A stretch of DNA of 64,000 bases from CAWIOX01 sp963837775 (GCA_963837775.1 CAWIOX010000029.1:186001-250000); one strand, 5' to 3'; positions 19,451 to 31,802 are shown, counted from the stretch's first letter. Notes: generated by a model not told the origin, from the sequence alone. Numbers and translations are program-made.

Positions 19451-19454
<4 letters not shown>
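18857..19454 (+). CDS. DUF2760 protein, one apparent frameshift
   Basis: About 198 aa. The N-terminal part (PSFFQRIPLAFGAFFSIL, then a Pro/Gln/Ala linker) and the C-terminal part (DYSDADIGAAARLVHEGC, RVRP-like EPVRPEAEGS, SGSLSHRGWRATEVRLP) match DUF2760. The frame changes at about 19162, where AGCCGAC reads AGCGAC if one C is removed. DUF2760 genes regularly precede a pair of Hsp70-like genes in Proteobacteria, as here. The stop overlaps the first Hsp70 start (ATGA, 19451-19454). Biochemical role unknown. Confidence 0.8.
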
Positions 19455-21308
<1,854 letters not shown>

Positions 21309-21312
21309 TAAC

Positions 21313-24226
21313 GTGAAGCGCTACATCGTCGGCATCGACCTTGGCACCACCAACACGGTGGTCGCCTATACGCTCGAGCTGGCCGCGCAGACCGGCGGCG
21401 CGGAGATCCGGCTGTTCGACATCGAGCAGCTGGTCGCGCCCGGCGAGGTCAAGGCCTCGCCCTTGCTGCCGTCGGTGCGCTACCATGCGGCCGCCTGGCG
21501 AACTGGCGGCGGGTGAGCTCCAGCTGCCCTGGTCGCCGCCGAGGCAGCGCTGACGCTGAGGTGAAGCTGACTGCCGCAAATCGTGATCGGCCAGCTGGCG
21601 CGCAAGCTGGGCGCGCAAGTCCCCGGCCGGCTGGTGTCCAGCGCCAAGAGCTGGCTATCGCACGCCGGGGTCGACCGTCTGGCGCCCATCCTGCCGTGGG
21701 GCGCCGATGCCGAGGTCGGCAAGGTGTCGCCGGTGGCGGCCAGCGCCAGTTATCTGGCCTATATCCGGGCCGCATGGAACTGGCGCTTCCCGGACCAGCC
21801 GCTGGAACAGCAGGAACTGGTGCTGACCGTGCCGGCCTCGTTCGACGAAGGCGCGCGCGCGCTGACCGTGAGCGCCGCGCGCGAGGCCGGGCTGCCCACG
21901 CTGCGCCTGCTGGAAGAGCCGCAGGCAGTCTTTTACGACTGGCTGTTTCGCCATCGGCAAACCCTGAGCGAGGAACTGGCGCACACCCGACTGGTGCTGG
22001 TGTGCGACGTCGGCGGCGGCACCACCGACCTCAGCCTGATCAAGGTCGACATGCACGAAGGCCAGCCGCAACTGACCCGCATCGCGGTCGGCAATCATCT
22101 GATGCTGGGCGGCGACAATATGGACCTGGCGCTCGCGCATCTGGCCGAAACCCGCCTGGCGCAATCGGCACCAGGGCAAGCGAGCTGCGCGCCTGTCGGC
22201 CGGCAAGCTGGCGCAACTGATGGAGCGCTGCCGCGCCGCCAAGGAAGTGCTGCTGGCGTCGCAGGCGCCGGAGCAGACGCCGGTGACGCTGCTCGGTGCC
22301 GGCACCAAACTCATCGGCGGCGCCCGTTCGGTCGACCTGATGCGCGATGAAGTCGAACGGCTCATCGTCGACGGCTTCTTCCCCAAGGTCGCAGCGGACG
22401 AGCCAGCCAGCCGCAGCCGCGGCGGCATCGTCGAGTTCGGCTTGCCCTACGCCAGCGACCCGGCCATTACCCGCCATGTCGCCGGCTTTTTGCGGCAGCA
22501 CGCGGCAGCAGTGCGCGAGGCGCTCGGCGCTCATGCCGGCGCGCCGGATCAACTGGCGCTGCCCGACACGCTGCTGCTGAACGGCGGCGTGTTCCGCGCC
22601 GACGCGCTGGTGCGGCGCCTGCAACACACGCTGGAAAGCTGGCGCGGCGCGCCGCTGCAGCTGCTGCACAATGACAATCCGGACGTGGCGGTGGCCCGCG
22701 GCGCGGTCGCTTACGCGCTGGCCAGCCAGGGACGGGCGCCGCGCATCGGCGGCGGTGCGCCGCGCAGCTATTTTCTGCTGCTCGATGAAGGCGGCAAACA
22801 ACAAAGCGGCACTGCACCCCGCCGCGCGGTCTGCGTTCTGCCGCGTGGCAGCGAGCCGGGCAAGGAAATCCTGCTGCATCAGCGCACCTTCGCGTTGCGC
22901 GTGGGACGGCCGGTGCGCTTCCATCTGCTGTCGTCGATTGCCGAGGCCGCCAACCAGCCCGCACCCAAGGCGGGCGAACTGATCGATCTGGCGCATGGCA
23001 ATTTCGTCCGGCTGCCGCCGATCGCGATGGTGCTGCAAGCCGGTGCCGGCACCAGGCAAGAGATTCCGGTGCAACTGGCGACCGCGCTGACCGAACTGGG
23101 CACGCTGGAGATGCACTGCGTCGAGGCGACTGCAGATCACGACCAGCCCGGCCAGCGCTGGCTGCTGGAATTCCAGTTGCGCGGCGCAAGCTCCGGCTCC
23201 GGCGAGGTTGCGGAAACCACCGAAGAAACTGCATTGCCGCCCCGCCTCAAGGAGGCGATCGAGAAAATCGAACGCATCTTCGGCAGCCGCGCGCAGCAGG
23301 TGACGCCGAAGGAAGTCAAGCAGCTCAGGCTGCAGCTGGAGCAACTGCTGGGCAGCCGCGAGCGCTGGCAGACGCCGCTGCTGCGCCAGTTGTTCGACGC
23401 GCTGTTGGCGCGCGCACGCGGCCGGCGCCGCTCGGCCGAGCACGAACGCGCGTGGCTCAATCTGGCCGGCTATTGCCTGCGGCCGGGCTTTGGCGCGCCG
23501 CTCGACGACTGGCGCATAGCGCAGCTCTGGCCATTGTTCGAGCAAGGGGTCCAGCACGGCAAGGACAGCCAGGTCTGCGCCGAATGGTGGACGCTGTGGC
23601 GCCGGGTCGCCGGCGGCCTGGACCCGCAAGCACAGCTGCGCCTGCTGGATGATTTCGCATTCAACCTGCAAGCCGACGAGGCGAAAACCGGGCCGCGCCC
23701 GGCCAATCTGGTCCGGGGCAGCCAGGACGAGATGCTGCGCCTGGGCGCAGCGCTGGAACGCATCCCGCCCGACTACAAGGTCGAAATCGGCAACTGGCTG
23801 CTGGAGCAGCTCCGCCAGCCGGCCGCCGCGCCTGATCAGCGCGACAGCCAGGACAGCAAGGACAGCCAGGCCGGCCGCAAGCTGTGGGCCCTGGCGCGGA
23901 TCGGCGCGCGCCAGCCTTTTCATGGCAATACGCACGACGTGGTGCCGCCCGAGATCGCCGCCGGCTGGCTCGACGCGGTGCTGGCGCTGGACTGGAAGCG
24001 GGTCGAAGCGGCGGCCTTTGCCGCCGCCCACATCGCGCGCATGAGCGGCGACCGCGCGCGCGACATCCCGCCTGCGCTGCGCGAGCAGATCGTCCGGCGC
24101 CTGCAGGCGAGCGATGCAAGCCCGTCATGGATCGCGATGGTGAGCCAGGTCGTGCAACTGGACGAAGCCGACGAAAGCCGCATGCTGGGCGAATCGCTGC
24201 CGCCGGGACTCAAGCTGATCGCCTGA
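21313..24226 (+). pseudogene. Hsp70-like chaperone with DUF3731-type C-terminus, several apparent frameshifts
   Basis: About 970 aa in total, 4 bases after the first Hsp70. It starts KRYIVGIDLGTTNTVVAYT, then SAKSWLSHAGVDR, LTVPASFDEGARALT, LLEEPQAVFYDWL, VCDVGGGTTDLSLI, GGDNMDLALAH and LLLNGGVF. A roughly 350-residue C-terminal extension (IEKIERIFGSRAQQVTPKE, ERAWLNLAGYCLRPGFG) is the DUF3731 region that marks this Hsp70 subfamily. Frame changes fall near 21487, 21550, 22160 and 22190; after that one frame of 668 aa runs intact to the stop. The motifs survive, so the breaks may be sequence errors. Clients unknown. Confidence 0.8.
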
Positions 24227-24341
24227 TATCGCATTATGAAAAAGCATCTAACAAGCTACTGAGTGCACTGCTGTTTTTCGGGTTCCAAGCATTTTTATCA
24301 AGCCATCATTTCCTACTGCAGGAGCAAGCTTGACCGCATTT

Positions 24342-26090
24342 TCACTTCCCGCTAAAGACGCTCAATTTTTGGCCTTTATCTGACTTTTTGGCAAAAACCA
24401 ATTTTTCAGTCTTCACGAGCGGCGCGGCGCGCATCACTTTCACCCTTTCTATTGGTGCTATTGCGGAGCCGCGTCCCAATAAAATCTGCAAAGGGGCTGC
24501 TTGCGCACCCTGGCCTGCCGACACCAACTTAAATGCGCTCACGAGTCGAGCCAATTTTTCCGCTTGTTCTTGCATGCTCTCAGCGGCAGCAGCGGCCTGT
24601 TCGACCAGTGCCGCATTTTGTTGTGTCACTTCATCCATCTGCGTGATCGCCTGGTTGACTTGTCCGATCCCGGCGCTCTGCTCCTGGCTTGCCGCGGTGA
24701 TTTCACGCATGATGCCAGCCGCACGCTGAACGGAGGTAACGATCTCCGCCATCGTACGGCCGGCATCATCAACCAACTTGCTACCGATATCGACTTGCTC
24801 CACTGAATCGCTGATGAGCGCCTTGATCTCTTTTGCCGCGCCTGCCGAGCGCTGCGCCAGATTGCGTACTTCGCTTGCCACCACGGCAAAGCCACGGCCC
24901 TGCTCGCCGGCCCTGGCGGCCTCGACTGCCGCGTTCAGCGCCAGAATATTGGTTTGAAAGGCGATGCCGTCGATGACGCCGATGATGTCATTGATCTTGC
25001 GCGAACTGCCCTTGATCGATCCCATGGTCTGCACCACCTGCGCCACTGCATTGCCGCCCTTTAGCGCAACGTCGGAGGCAATGACGACAAGTTGATTGGC
25101 CTGCTGTGCATTATCGGCATTTTGTCGTACGGTTCCGGTCAACTCCTCCATCGCACTGGCGGTCTGTTCCAGCGAACTGGCCTGCGACTCTGTGCGCGCC
25201 GACAGATCCGCATTACCCGATGCAATGCCATGTGCACCGTGATTGACAAGATCGGTCGCCTCCTTGATCTGCCCCACCAGCAGCTTGACGTTAGTCTGCA
25301 GTATGCGCAGCGCCTGCATCACCGCCGCGAGTTCATCGTAGCCATCGGCATCGATTTTGCCCGACAGATCACCGGTGCTCATGCGTTCGATATCGCGCCG
25401 TGCGCGCTGCAACGGCAGCACGATGCGGCGACACGATAGCGGAATAAGGGCCAGCGATATGAGCGCGCACAGCAGCGCCGCTGCCGCCGCCCATGGTGCC
25501 ATGACCGCGCTATCCGCGCTCATTGAGCGCCAGGATAATGCCGCACTAAGCACCGACAAAGTCGCGAGCGATCCACCCGACGCGACGATCCTGGCCTTGA
25601 TCGACAGTTTCTTGATGATATTGAATCGTTCGAATAGCGAGCGCTCGACGGCTTTCCCCTGCCGTATCTCGATATTGGCACTGCCCTTGTTCAGAGCCCG
25701 GTACGCCGCGTCGGCGGCCTGGATCTGCTCCCTGCTCGGCTTGACCCGGATGGAGATGAAACCGACCACCCTGCCGTTTTCCAGGATCGGTGCCGAATTC
25801 GTTTCGACCCAATAGAAATTGCCGCTTTTGGTGCGGTTCTTCATGATGCCGACCCAGGTCTTGCCGGCGCTCAGCGTTTTCCAGAAATCTTCGGAGATCG
25901 CCTTCGGCATATCCGGGTGACGCATGATGCTTTGATGCTTGCCCAGCAACTCCTGCTCGGTGTATCCGCTGATCTGAAGGCAGTCCAGATTGACATAAGT
26001 GAAATTTCCTTTCGGGTCGGTCTTCGAAAGAATCGTTTCCGAATCACTCAGCACGTATTCGCCATTCACGACCGGCGCTTGCTTTGACAT
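24342..26090 (-). CDS. Methyl-accepting chemotaxis protein with N-terminal PAS domain (Aer-like)
   Basis: 582 aa from the ATG at 26090 (GAGG upstream); an upstream TTG would add five residues. The PAS domain (about 15-120) contains ILSKTDPKGNFTYVN and FYWVETNSAP, as in FAD-binding Aer receptors. Hydrophobic segments about 185-225 act as membrane anchor without a large periplasmic loop. A HAMP region and the signalling hairpin follow, with the conserved tip DGIAFQTNILALNAAVEAARAG split by normal heptads. It probably senses redox state, oxygen or metabolism. It lies just beyond the phenol operon and might serve aerotaxis or chemotaxis towards aromatics, which is inference. Confidence 0.9.
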   Translation of the reverse strand: MSKQAPVVNGEYVLSDSETILSKTDPKGNFTYVNLDCLQISGYTEQELLGKHQSIMRHPDMPKAISEDFWKTLSAGKTWVGIMKNRTKSGNFYWVETNSAPILENGRVVGFISIRVKPSREQIQAADAAYRALNKGSANIEIRQGKAVERSLFERFNIIKKLSIKARIVASGGSLATLSVLSAALSWRSMSADSAVMAPWAAAAALLCALISLALIPLSCRRIVLPLQRARRDIERMSTGDLSGKIDADGYDELAAVMQALRILQTNVKLLVGQIKEATDLVNHGAHGIASGNADLSARTESQASSLEQTASAMEELTGTVRQNADNAQQANQLVVIASDVALKGGNAVAQVVQTMGSIKGSSRKINDIIGVIDGIAFQTNILALNAAVEAARAGEQGRGFAVVASEVRNLAQRSAGAAKEIKALISDSVEQVDIGSKLVDDAGRTMAEIVTSVQRAAGIMREITAASQEQSAGIGQVNQAITQMDEVTQQNAALVEQAAAAAESMQEQAEKLARLVSAFKLVSAGQGAQAAPLQILLGRGSAIAPIERVKVMRAAPLVKTEKLVFAKKSDKGQKLSVFSGK

Positions 26091-26184
26091 GGTATGCGAC
26101 CTCAATAGTCGGCCCCCTCCAGCCGCGCATCAAAATCGGCGACGACTCGATGCGCAGGAGGTTGGCGTGAACAAGTTGATTCAG

Positions 26185-26211
26185 CCCCTTTTCCGTCACG
26201 CGAAAAAGGGG
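26185..26211. terminator. Hairpin between the phenol operon end and the chemoreceptor gene
   Basis: CCCCTTTTCCG and CGAAAAAGGGG form an 11-bp stem with one mismatch and a 5-base loop, 16 bases past the end of the last phenol-operon gene. It lacks a following T-run. Confidence 0.5.
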
Positions 26212-26226
26212 ACAGACTCCTGGCAA

Positions 26227-27126
26227 TCAGAAAGGCAGCAAGGCCTTGATCCAGAACGCGTGGCCTTCGGGCCGGTTTTCGACGTTCATTTCCTTTTGCC
26301 ACTTGGCCATCACGAACATGCCCTTGCCGTTGTCGTACTTGATCGAAGGGCCGATCGCAAAGGCTTGTCCCTTGTTGCCGGGTACTTTCACGCCGTTTTG
26401 CTCATCATCGGTGATTTGCTTGTACAGAAAGCCGCCCACGCCAGCCACCCAGTTCTGCTTGAAGCCGTAGCCTAACGAGTAATCGACATGGAATTCATGG
26501 CCTGACCTGTAATTGGTGTCGGTGTTCTTGAAATTGAGATCAAGCATCATCTTGAAATCGGCGTTCCAGCCCGCCGGGTCGATATAGCTGGCGGTATAGA
26601 CCGGCTGAATCGCCCAGTAATTGCGCCCGATATTGGCCATGTCTGCTTTGTTGTAACGCCCGGTGGGCGCCATGATGTCGAGCCCGAAGATGCTGTGCAG
26701 ATTGGGGCTGTGGTGATAGCCCAGCACCAGCGCGGTGATGTCGATATCGCCGATGCCGCTCTTGCTTTGCCCCGCGCCGTTGACGTTGACGTCGAGATTC
26801 ACCAGCGGCACCAGCAACGCGTGCCCTACCTGCCCGCCAAACAATTTCTTGTCGGTGACCCAGACAAAGCGCGGCACCACCGCGTTCGCGGTTACCTTGA
26901 AATCGAGCGGAATCGTGTCGCCGTTATTGTCCTTGAGCTTGTCGGCACTGTAATGGTTGGCATACATCAGCGTGTAAAAACCCGCTGGCGGCAACGCGCC
27001 GGAAAGGAAGCTCTCTGCGCCCATCGGATAGATGGAGCCGCCGCCCTCGGTCGCATTGGCCGCCTGAGATACGACAACACCGCTCATTGCCAGAGCCGCC
27101 AGAGTAGAAATTTTAGTTATTTTCAT
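26227..27126 (-). CDS. Outer-membrane beta-barrel of the phenol/MetA-pathway family
   Basis: 299 aa with a signal peptide (KITKISTLAALAMSGVVVSQAANA). It has alternating amphipathic strands, GIGDIDITALVLGYHHSPNLH, GLDIMAPTGRYNKAD and a C-terminal Phe (IKALLPF) for BAM recognition. It matches the Phenol_MetA_deg family (PF13557) found at the ends of meta-cleavage operons and probably admits aromatic substrates through the outer membrane. It is the last gene of the phenol operon, 122 bases after the tautomerase. Confidence 0.85.
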   Translation of the reverse strand: MKITKISTLAALAMSGVVVSQAANATEGGGSIYPMGAESFLSGALPPAGFYTLMYANHYSADKLKDNNGDTIPLDFKVTANAVVPRFVWVTDKKLFGGQVGHALLVPLVNLDVNVNGAGQSKSGIGDIDITALVLGYHHSPNLHSIFGLDIMAPTGRYNKADMANIGRNYWAIQPVYTASYIDPAGWNADFKMMLDLNFKNTDTNYRSGHEFHVDYSLGYGFKQNWVAGVGGFLYKQITDDEQNGVKVPGNKGQAFAIGPSIKYDNGKGMFVMAKWQKEMNVENRPEGHAFWIKALLPF

Positions 27127-27248
27127 GCTTGTCCCCGCCTACTATTATTGTCAATGAAACTGCCTGTACTTGCTATAAAGTACAAATTTTCTGATCGGTG
27201 TTGATTGCCGATTGCCAATCAACACCGAATCACGCTACTTACTTACTA

Positions 27249-27440
27249 TCAGCGCCCGAGTTCGCCGGCGCTCTTGCCGCCGATGCCGAAATGCTCTTTC
27301 GGCATTTCGGTCAGGATCACGCGCACGCTCTCCGGCTTGGCGCCGATCGCTTCATGCATGGCTTCGGTGATTTTCTCGATCAGCAAGCGTTTCTGCTCGA
27401 CCGTGCGACCTTCCAGCAGATGGATCTGGCAAATTGGCAT
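27249..27440 (-). CDS. dmpI: 4-oxalocrotonate tautomerase
   Basis: 63 aa. The mature protein begins PICQIHLLEGR, with the catalytic N-terminal Pro and Arg11, SVRVILTEM (Arg39) and EHFGIGG (Phe50), all in canonical positions. The ATG at 27440 gives the exact family length. It converts the enol form of 4-oxalocrotonate to the keto form on the dehydrogenase branch of catechol meta-cleavage. It forms hexamers in the cytoplasm and lies 11 bases downstream of the decarboxylase gene. Confidence 0.95.
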   Translation of the reverse strand: MPICQIHLLEGRTVEQKRLLIEKITEAMHEAIGAKPESVRVILTEMPKEHFGIGGKSAGELGR

Positions 27441-27451
27441 GGTGGTTCTCC

Positions 27452-28241
27452 TTAATTGAAACGTACGTTGACGCTGCCCATGCCCTGCATCTGCAGGCTG
27501 ACGTTGTCGCCGGCCTTGACCATCACCGCCTCGGTGATCGCACCGGACAGGATCAGGCTGCCGGCAGGGATTTCTTCGCCGCGCTCGCCCAGCAGGTTGG
27601 CCAGCATCGCAATCGCTGCGGCCGGATGGCCGAGCACCGCGGCGCCGGCGCCGAGGGCGACGACTTCGCCATTTTTTTCCAGCACCACGCCGATGGTGCG
27701 CAAGTCGAGGTCTGCGACCGGACGCATGCGCCCGCCGACCACGAAGCGCGACGACGAGCAATTGTCGGCAATCACGCTTTTCAGGTCGAACTTGAAGTCG
27801 CGATAGCGCGAATCGATGATTTCAATCGCCGGCATCACGAAATCGGTGGCTGCCAGTACCGTCGCCGATATGGCAGCCGGGGCCTTTCAGCGCGGTTTTG
27901 GTGACGAAGGCGATTTCCGGCTCGACTTTCGGATGGATCAGCTCCGACAGCTTGACCGCGCTGCCTTCCGGCACCGAGAAATAATCGGCCAGAAAGCCGA
28001 ATACCGGCATCGACACGCCCATCTGCTGCATCTTCGCGTGCGAAGTCAGACCGGCCTTGTAGCCGATGATGCGGCAGCCGCGCGCGATCTTGCGCTGCTT
28101 GATTGCCTCCTGGATCGCATACGCATCTTCCCAGTCCATCTGCGGATATTCGTCGGTGATTTTGGGCGTGTCGTGCGCCTTCAATTCGCAGTTTTCCAGA
28201 TGTTCGGCGAGACTGTTGATGGTGTTTTGGTCTAAGTTCAT
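27452..28241 (-). CDS. dmpH: 4-oxalocrotonate decarboxylase, one apparent frameshift
   Basis: About 262 aa. The N-terminal half (RGCRIIGYKAGLTSHAKM, HPKVEPEIAFVT, LKGPGCHI) and the C-terminal half (VMPAIEIIDSRYRDF, GVVLEKNGEVVALGAGAAV, VMVKAGDNVSL) are joined by a frame change at about 27866, repaired by reading GG as G to give HIATVLAATDFVMPA. It is a Mg-dependent enzyme that decarboxylates 4-oxalocrotonate to 2-hydroxypentadienoate and normally complexes with the hydratase (DmpE). An AAGGA site precedes the ATG at 28241. Confidence 0.88.
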
Positions 28242-28339
28242 GTTCTTATCCTTGTGGGTGCAAACCCGTTCATGTTTTCTTTAAATCCACCGTGAGCGTG
28301 CCGGTAGCACGCAAGCACGCACGATGGAGTGCGATCGAA

Positions 28340-29368
28340 TTACATCAAGCCGCGGGCCCGCGCCATGGTCATCGCGGTGTCTTCGATCATGTCTTCCTGG
28401 CCGCCGACCATGCCGCGCCGGCCCATTTCGACCAGAATGTCGCGTGCCGGCACCCCGTACTGCTTCTCGGCCCGCTTGGCAAACAGCAGGAACGAGCCGT
28501 ACACGCCGGCGTAGCCCAGCGTGAGCGAGTCGCGGTCGATGCGGATCGGGAAATCCATCATCGGCACCACCAGGTCTTCGGCCACGTCCTGGATCTTGAA
28601 CACATCGACCCCGGTTTCGATGCCGGAACGGGCGCAGACGGCGATCAACACTTCCATCGGCGTATTGCCGGCACCGGCACCCAGTCCGGCCGCTGCGGCG
28701 TCGATCCGGTTGGCGCCGTATTCGACCGCCACCAGCGAGTTGGCGACGCCCATCGCCAGATTGTGGTGGGCATGAAAGCCGAGTTCGGTTTCAGGTTTCA
28801 GCTTTTCGCGCAGCAGGCCGATGCGGGCCTTGACGTCTTCCGGCAGCATGTAGCCGGCCGAATCGGTGCAGTAGATGCAGTTGGCGCCGTAGCTTTCCAT
28901 CAGCAGCGCCTGTTCCAGCAACTTTTCCGGCGACGTCATGTGCGCCATCATCAGAAAGCCGACCGTATCCATGTCCAGCTTGCGCGCATAGCGGATGTGC
29001 TGTTGCGAGACATCGGCCTCGGTGCAATGGGTGGCGACGCGGATCGTGTGCACGCCCAGATCGCGCGCCATCTGCAGATGATCGATGGTGCCGATGCCGG
29101 GCAGCAGCAGCGCCGATACCTTGGCGTTTTTCATCAGCGGAATCACCGCCGACAGGTATTCCTCGTCGGTATGGGCGGGAAAGCCGTAGTTGACCGACGA
29201 GCCGCCCAGGCCATCGCCATGCGTGACTTCGATCAGCGGCACGCCGGCGGCGTCCAGTCCCTGTGCGATGCTGGTCATTTGCTCGAGCGTCATCTGGTGC
29301 CGCTTCGGGTGCATGCCGTCACGCAGGGTCATGTCGTGGACGGTGATTTTTTTACCTTTGAGTGTCAT
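28340..29368 (-). CDS. dmpG: 4-hydroxy-2-oxovalerate aldolase
   Basis: 342 aa, complete. It starts LKGKKITVHDMTLRDGMHP, with the HMGL-like metal and Arg/Asp residues (TLRDG), ALLLPGIGTIDHL, ETELGFHAHHNLAMG (metal His pair) and AAGLGAGAGNTPMEVL. Mn-dependent cleavage of 4-hydroxy-2-oxovalerate gives pyruvate and acetaldehyde, and acetaldehyde is channelled to DmpF. It is encoded 9 bases after dmpF. Confidence 0.96.
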   Translation of the reverse strand: MTLKGKKITVHDMTLRDGMHPKRHQMTLEQMTSIAQGLDAAGVPLIEVTHGDGLGGSSVNYGFPAHTDEEYLSAVIPLMKNAKVSALLLPGIGTIDHLQMARDLGVHTIRVATHCTEADVSQQHIRYARKLDMDTVGFLMMAHMTSPEKLLEQALLMESYGANCIYCTDSAGYMLPEDVKARIGLLREKLKPETELGFHAHHNLAMGVANSLVAVEYGANRIDAAAAGLGAGAGNTPMEVLIAVCARSGIETGVDVFKIQDVAEDLVVPMMDFPIRIDRDSLTLGYAGVYGSFLLFAKRAEKQYGVPARDILVEMGRRGMVGGQEDMIEDTAMTMARARGLM

Positions 29369-29377
29369 GGCTGTTCC

Positions 29378-30305
29378 TTACGCGGCGGCGGATTTCTGGG
29401 TGGTGGGCTGGAGCGTCAGTTTGCCGCTGAGAATTTCTTCGGCGAACATCTCCGCGGTACGGGCGGCGGCGGCGGTCATGATGTCGAGGTTGCCCGCATA
29501 TTTGGGCAGGTAATCGCCCAGGCCTTCGACTTCCATGAACAGCGAGACGCGTTTGCCGTCGAATACCGGACCGTTGACCAGCTTGTAGCCGGGCACGTAT
29601 TTCTGCACTTCCTTGATCATCGCGTGCACCGAGGCGGTGATTTTTTCGCGATCGGGTTCGGTTTCGGTCAGGCAGTGCACGGTGTCGCGCATGATCATCG
29701 GCGGCTCGGCCGGGTTGATGATGATGATGGCCTTGCCTTTCCTGGCGCCGCCGACGATTTCGACCGCACGCGAGGTGGTGCGGGTGAATTCATCGATATT
29801 GGCGCGGGTGCCGGGGCCGACCGACTTGGACGAGGTGGTGGCGACGATCTCGCCATACGCGACCGGCTGCACGCGTGAAATCGCCGCGACCATCGGGATC
29901 GTGGCCTGGCCGCCGCAGGTGACCATGTTGACATTCATTTCCCGCTTGCCGACATGCTCGTGCCAGGTTCACCGGCGGCACGCAGAACGGGCCGATCGCA
30001 GCCGGCGTCAGGTCGATCATCATCACGCCCAAGGCGTTGAGTTTGCGCGAATTTTCCGCATGGACATAGGCCGAGGTGGCGTCGAACGCGATCTGGATGC
30101 GGTCGCCATCGACGTGCGGCAACAGGCCGTCGACGCCGTCGGCGGTGACTTTCAAACCCATGTCGGCGGCGCGCTTCAGGCCTTCCGAGGTCGGGTCGAT
30201 GCCGACCATCCAGACCGGCTCCAGCACTGCGCTGCGCTGCAATTTGTAAAGCAGATCGGTGCCGATGTTGCCGGGGCCGATCAACGCGCATTTAATTTTT
30301 TTCAT
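29378..30305 (-). CDS. dmpF: Acetaldehyde dehydrogenase (acylating), one apparent frameshift
   Basis: About 308 aa from the ATG at 30305. NAD-binding ALIGPGNIGTDLLYKL and VGIDPTSEGL are in the first frame. After PPVNL the frame changes at about 29962; dropping one base yields DEHVGKREMNVNMVTCGGQ, which contains the catalytic Cys. Then SKSVGPGTRANIDEFT and GGARKGKAIIIINPAEPP. It oxidises acetaldehyde with CoA and NAD to acetyl-CoA in a channelled complex with DmpG. Confidence 0.92.
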
Positions 30306-30328
30306 ACAAACCCTTTCAGAAGGTAATT

Positions 30329-30964
30329 TCAAACAATTAAAGTGCTGTCACGCTGGGCCGGATACAGCCAAGGCTTGAGCAACCGCGTTAGCTGGGGTGC
30401 AACCATCCAGGTCATGATGATCACCACCAGTGAAGTCAGCAGCATCACCCGCGGCAGCAATGACCACGATTGCAGCAGCGGGCCCAGCAGCAAAAACAGC
30501 AGATACACGGTCGGGCAAATCCCCAACCAGGTGACGACCGCCACTTTCCAGCGCGGCGGCGGATTCTGTTTGGGGCCGACTGGCGCAGCAAACCAGTGAC
30601 CCAGGCCGCTGACCTGGCGCAGCGTCTGGCCCTCGATATACGGGGCAATCGCTGCCAGCCCCAGCGACCGTGCAGGCGACTGTTGCCATGCCTGCAGGTG
30701 CTCGGGAGTATCAAAAGCGAAGACAACGTGATACAGGCGAGGCTCGTCGCTGCCCCCGCCATCCTCGCCGGGATGCATCAACTGCCCACCCAGATAACCC
30801 GGGAACGTACTGGCCACGGCGGTCATGCCGTTGCTCGCCTGCTCGAATGCCAACTCATGGCCGGCCTTGACGCGGCGCGTGATCAGCACGGTGACCGCAC
30901 CTTTAGGTTGTTCTGTTCCCGCGGTACCGGCTGTTGCCATAGTGGGGTGTGCAGCTGTTGACAT
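30329..30964 (-). CDS. Antibiotic-biosynthesis-monooxygenase (ABM) domain protein with two membrane helices
   Basis: 211 aa from the ATG at 30964. Residues about 22-120 form an ABM-like ferredoxin fold (VTVLITRRVKAGHELAFEQ, FPGYLGGQLMHPG, YHVVFAFDTPEHLQAW). The C-terminal third has two transmembrane helices (VAVVTWLGICPTVYLLFLL and a second around LPRVMLLTSLVVIIMTWMV). This ABM-2TM architecture is known from standalone genes; its place inside a meta-cleavage operon, between hydratase (15 bases) and acetaldehyde dehydrogenase (23 bases), is not part of the classical dmp order. A role in quinone or reactive-intermediate handling at the membrane is conceivable but unproven. Confidence 0.78.
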   Translation of the reverse strand: MSTAAHPTMATAGTAGTEQPKGAVTVLITRRVKAGHELAFEQASNGMTAVASTFPGYLGGQLMHPGEDGGGSDEPRLYHVVFAFDTPEHLQAWQQSPARSLGLAAIAPYIEGQTLRQVSGLGHWFAAPVGPKQNPPPRWKVAVVTWLGICPTVYLLFLLLGPLLQSWSLLPRVMLLTSLVVIIMTWMVAPQLTRLLKPWLYPAQRDSTLIV

Positions 30965-30978
30965 TGCAGTACCCGGCC

Positions 30979-31762
30979 TCAGGAAAAACGCACCGAGCAG
31001 CCGCCGATGTCGCCTATCGTCACGCGCAGGTTGTCGCCGGCCTTGACCGGAACCATCGCGCCGAGCGCACCGGACAGAATCACTTCGCCAGCCTTCAGCG
31101 GGATGCCGAGCTTGCCCAGCGTATTGGCCAGCCACACGACCGCATTGACCGGCGAACCCATGGTCGCAGCGCCAGCTCCGGTGACAACTATTTCGCCATT
31201 TTTTTCCAGCACCATGCCGCAGGTGCGCAAGTCGATTGCGTACGGATCGACCATGCGGTCGCCAAGTACGAATACGCCGCAGGAAGCGTTGTCGGCGACC
31301 GTGTCCTGGATCTTGATTTTCCAGTCGGTGATGCGCGAATCGACAATTTCGAAACACGCCATCACGCCTTCGGTGGCAGCCAGCACATCGGCCGCGCTGA
31401 CGCCCGGGCCCATCAAGTCCTTCTTCAGCACGAAGGCAATCTCGCCTTCGGCCTTGGGTTGAATCAGCGTGCCCGCATCGATCGCTGCACCGTCGCTGTA
31501 GATCATCCCGTCCAGCATGTAACCGAAATCAGGCTGCTCCACGCCCAGCATGTTCATCACCGCGCTGACTGGTGACGCCGATTTTCTTGCCGACGATGCG
31601 CTCGCCCTTCTCAACGCGCCGGGCAATCATCCGCTGCTGGATGTGATACGCATCTTCGATCGTGATATCGGCTTCGCGATTGGTCAGGGGCTCGATGGTT
31701 TTTCGTTCAACGAGAGCCTGGTAAAGCGCGTCGCCGTACTGCGTGATTTTTTGCTGGTCCAT
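30979..31762 (-). CDS. dmpE: 2-hydroxypenta-2,4-dienoate (2-oxopent-4-enoate) hydratase, one apparent frameshift
   Basis: About 260 aa. The N-terminal piece (KITQYGDALYQALVERKTI, GERIVGKKIGVTS) continues, after a frame change at about 31567, as AVMNMLGVEQPDFGYMLD, PKAEGEIAFVLKKDL, ACFEIVDSRITDW and MVPVKAGDNLRV. Removing one base (GTCAGC read as GTAGC) restores the frame. It adds water to 2-hydroxypentadienoate to form 4-hydroxy-2-oxovalerate with Mg or Mn, and pairs with DmpH, a paralogue. Confidence 0.92.
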
Positions 31763-31802
31763 GGAGGTGTGTCCGTAAAATTAGGGTTGAAAGTGGGTGG
31801 GC

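Noticed and set aside
28292..29878. 528-codon frame antisense to the aldolase and acetaldehyde dehydrogenase
   Set aside because: Same reason: shadow of dmpG and dmpF, rich in His/Arg/Gln, no recognisable domain.
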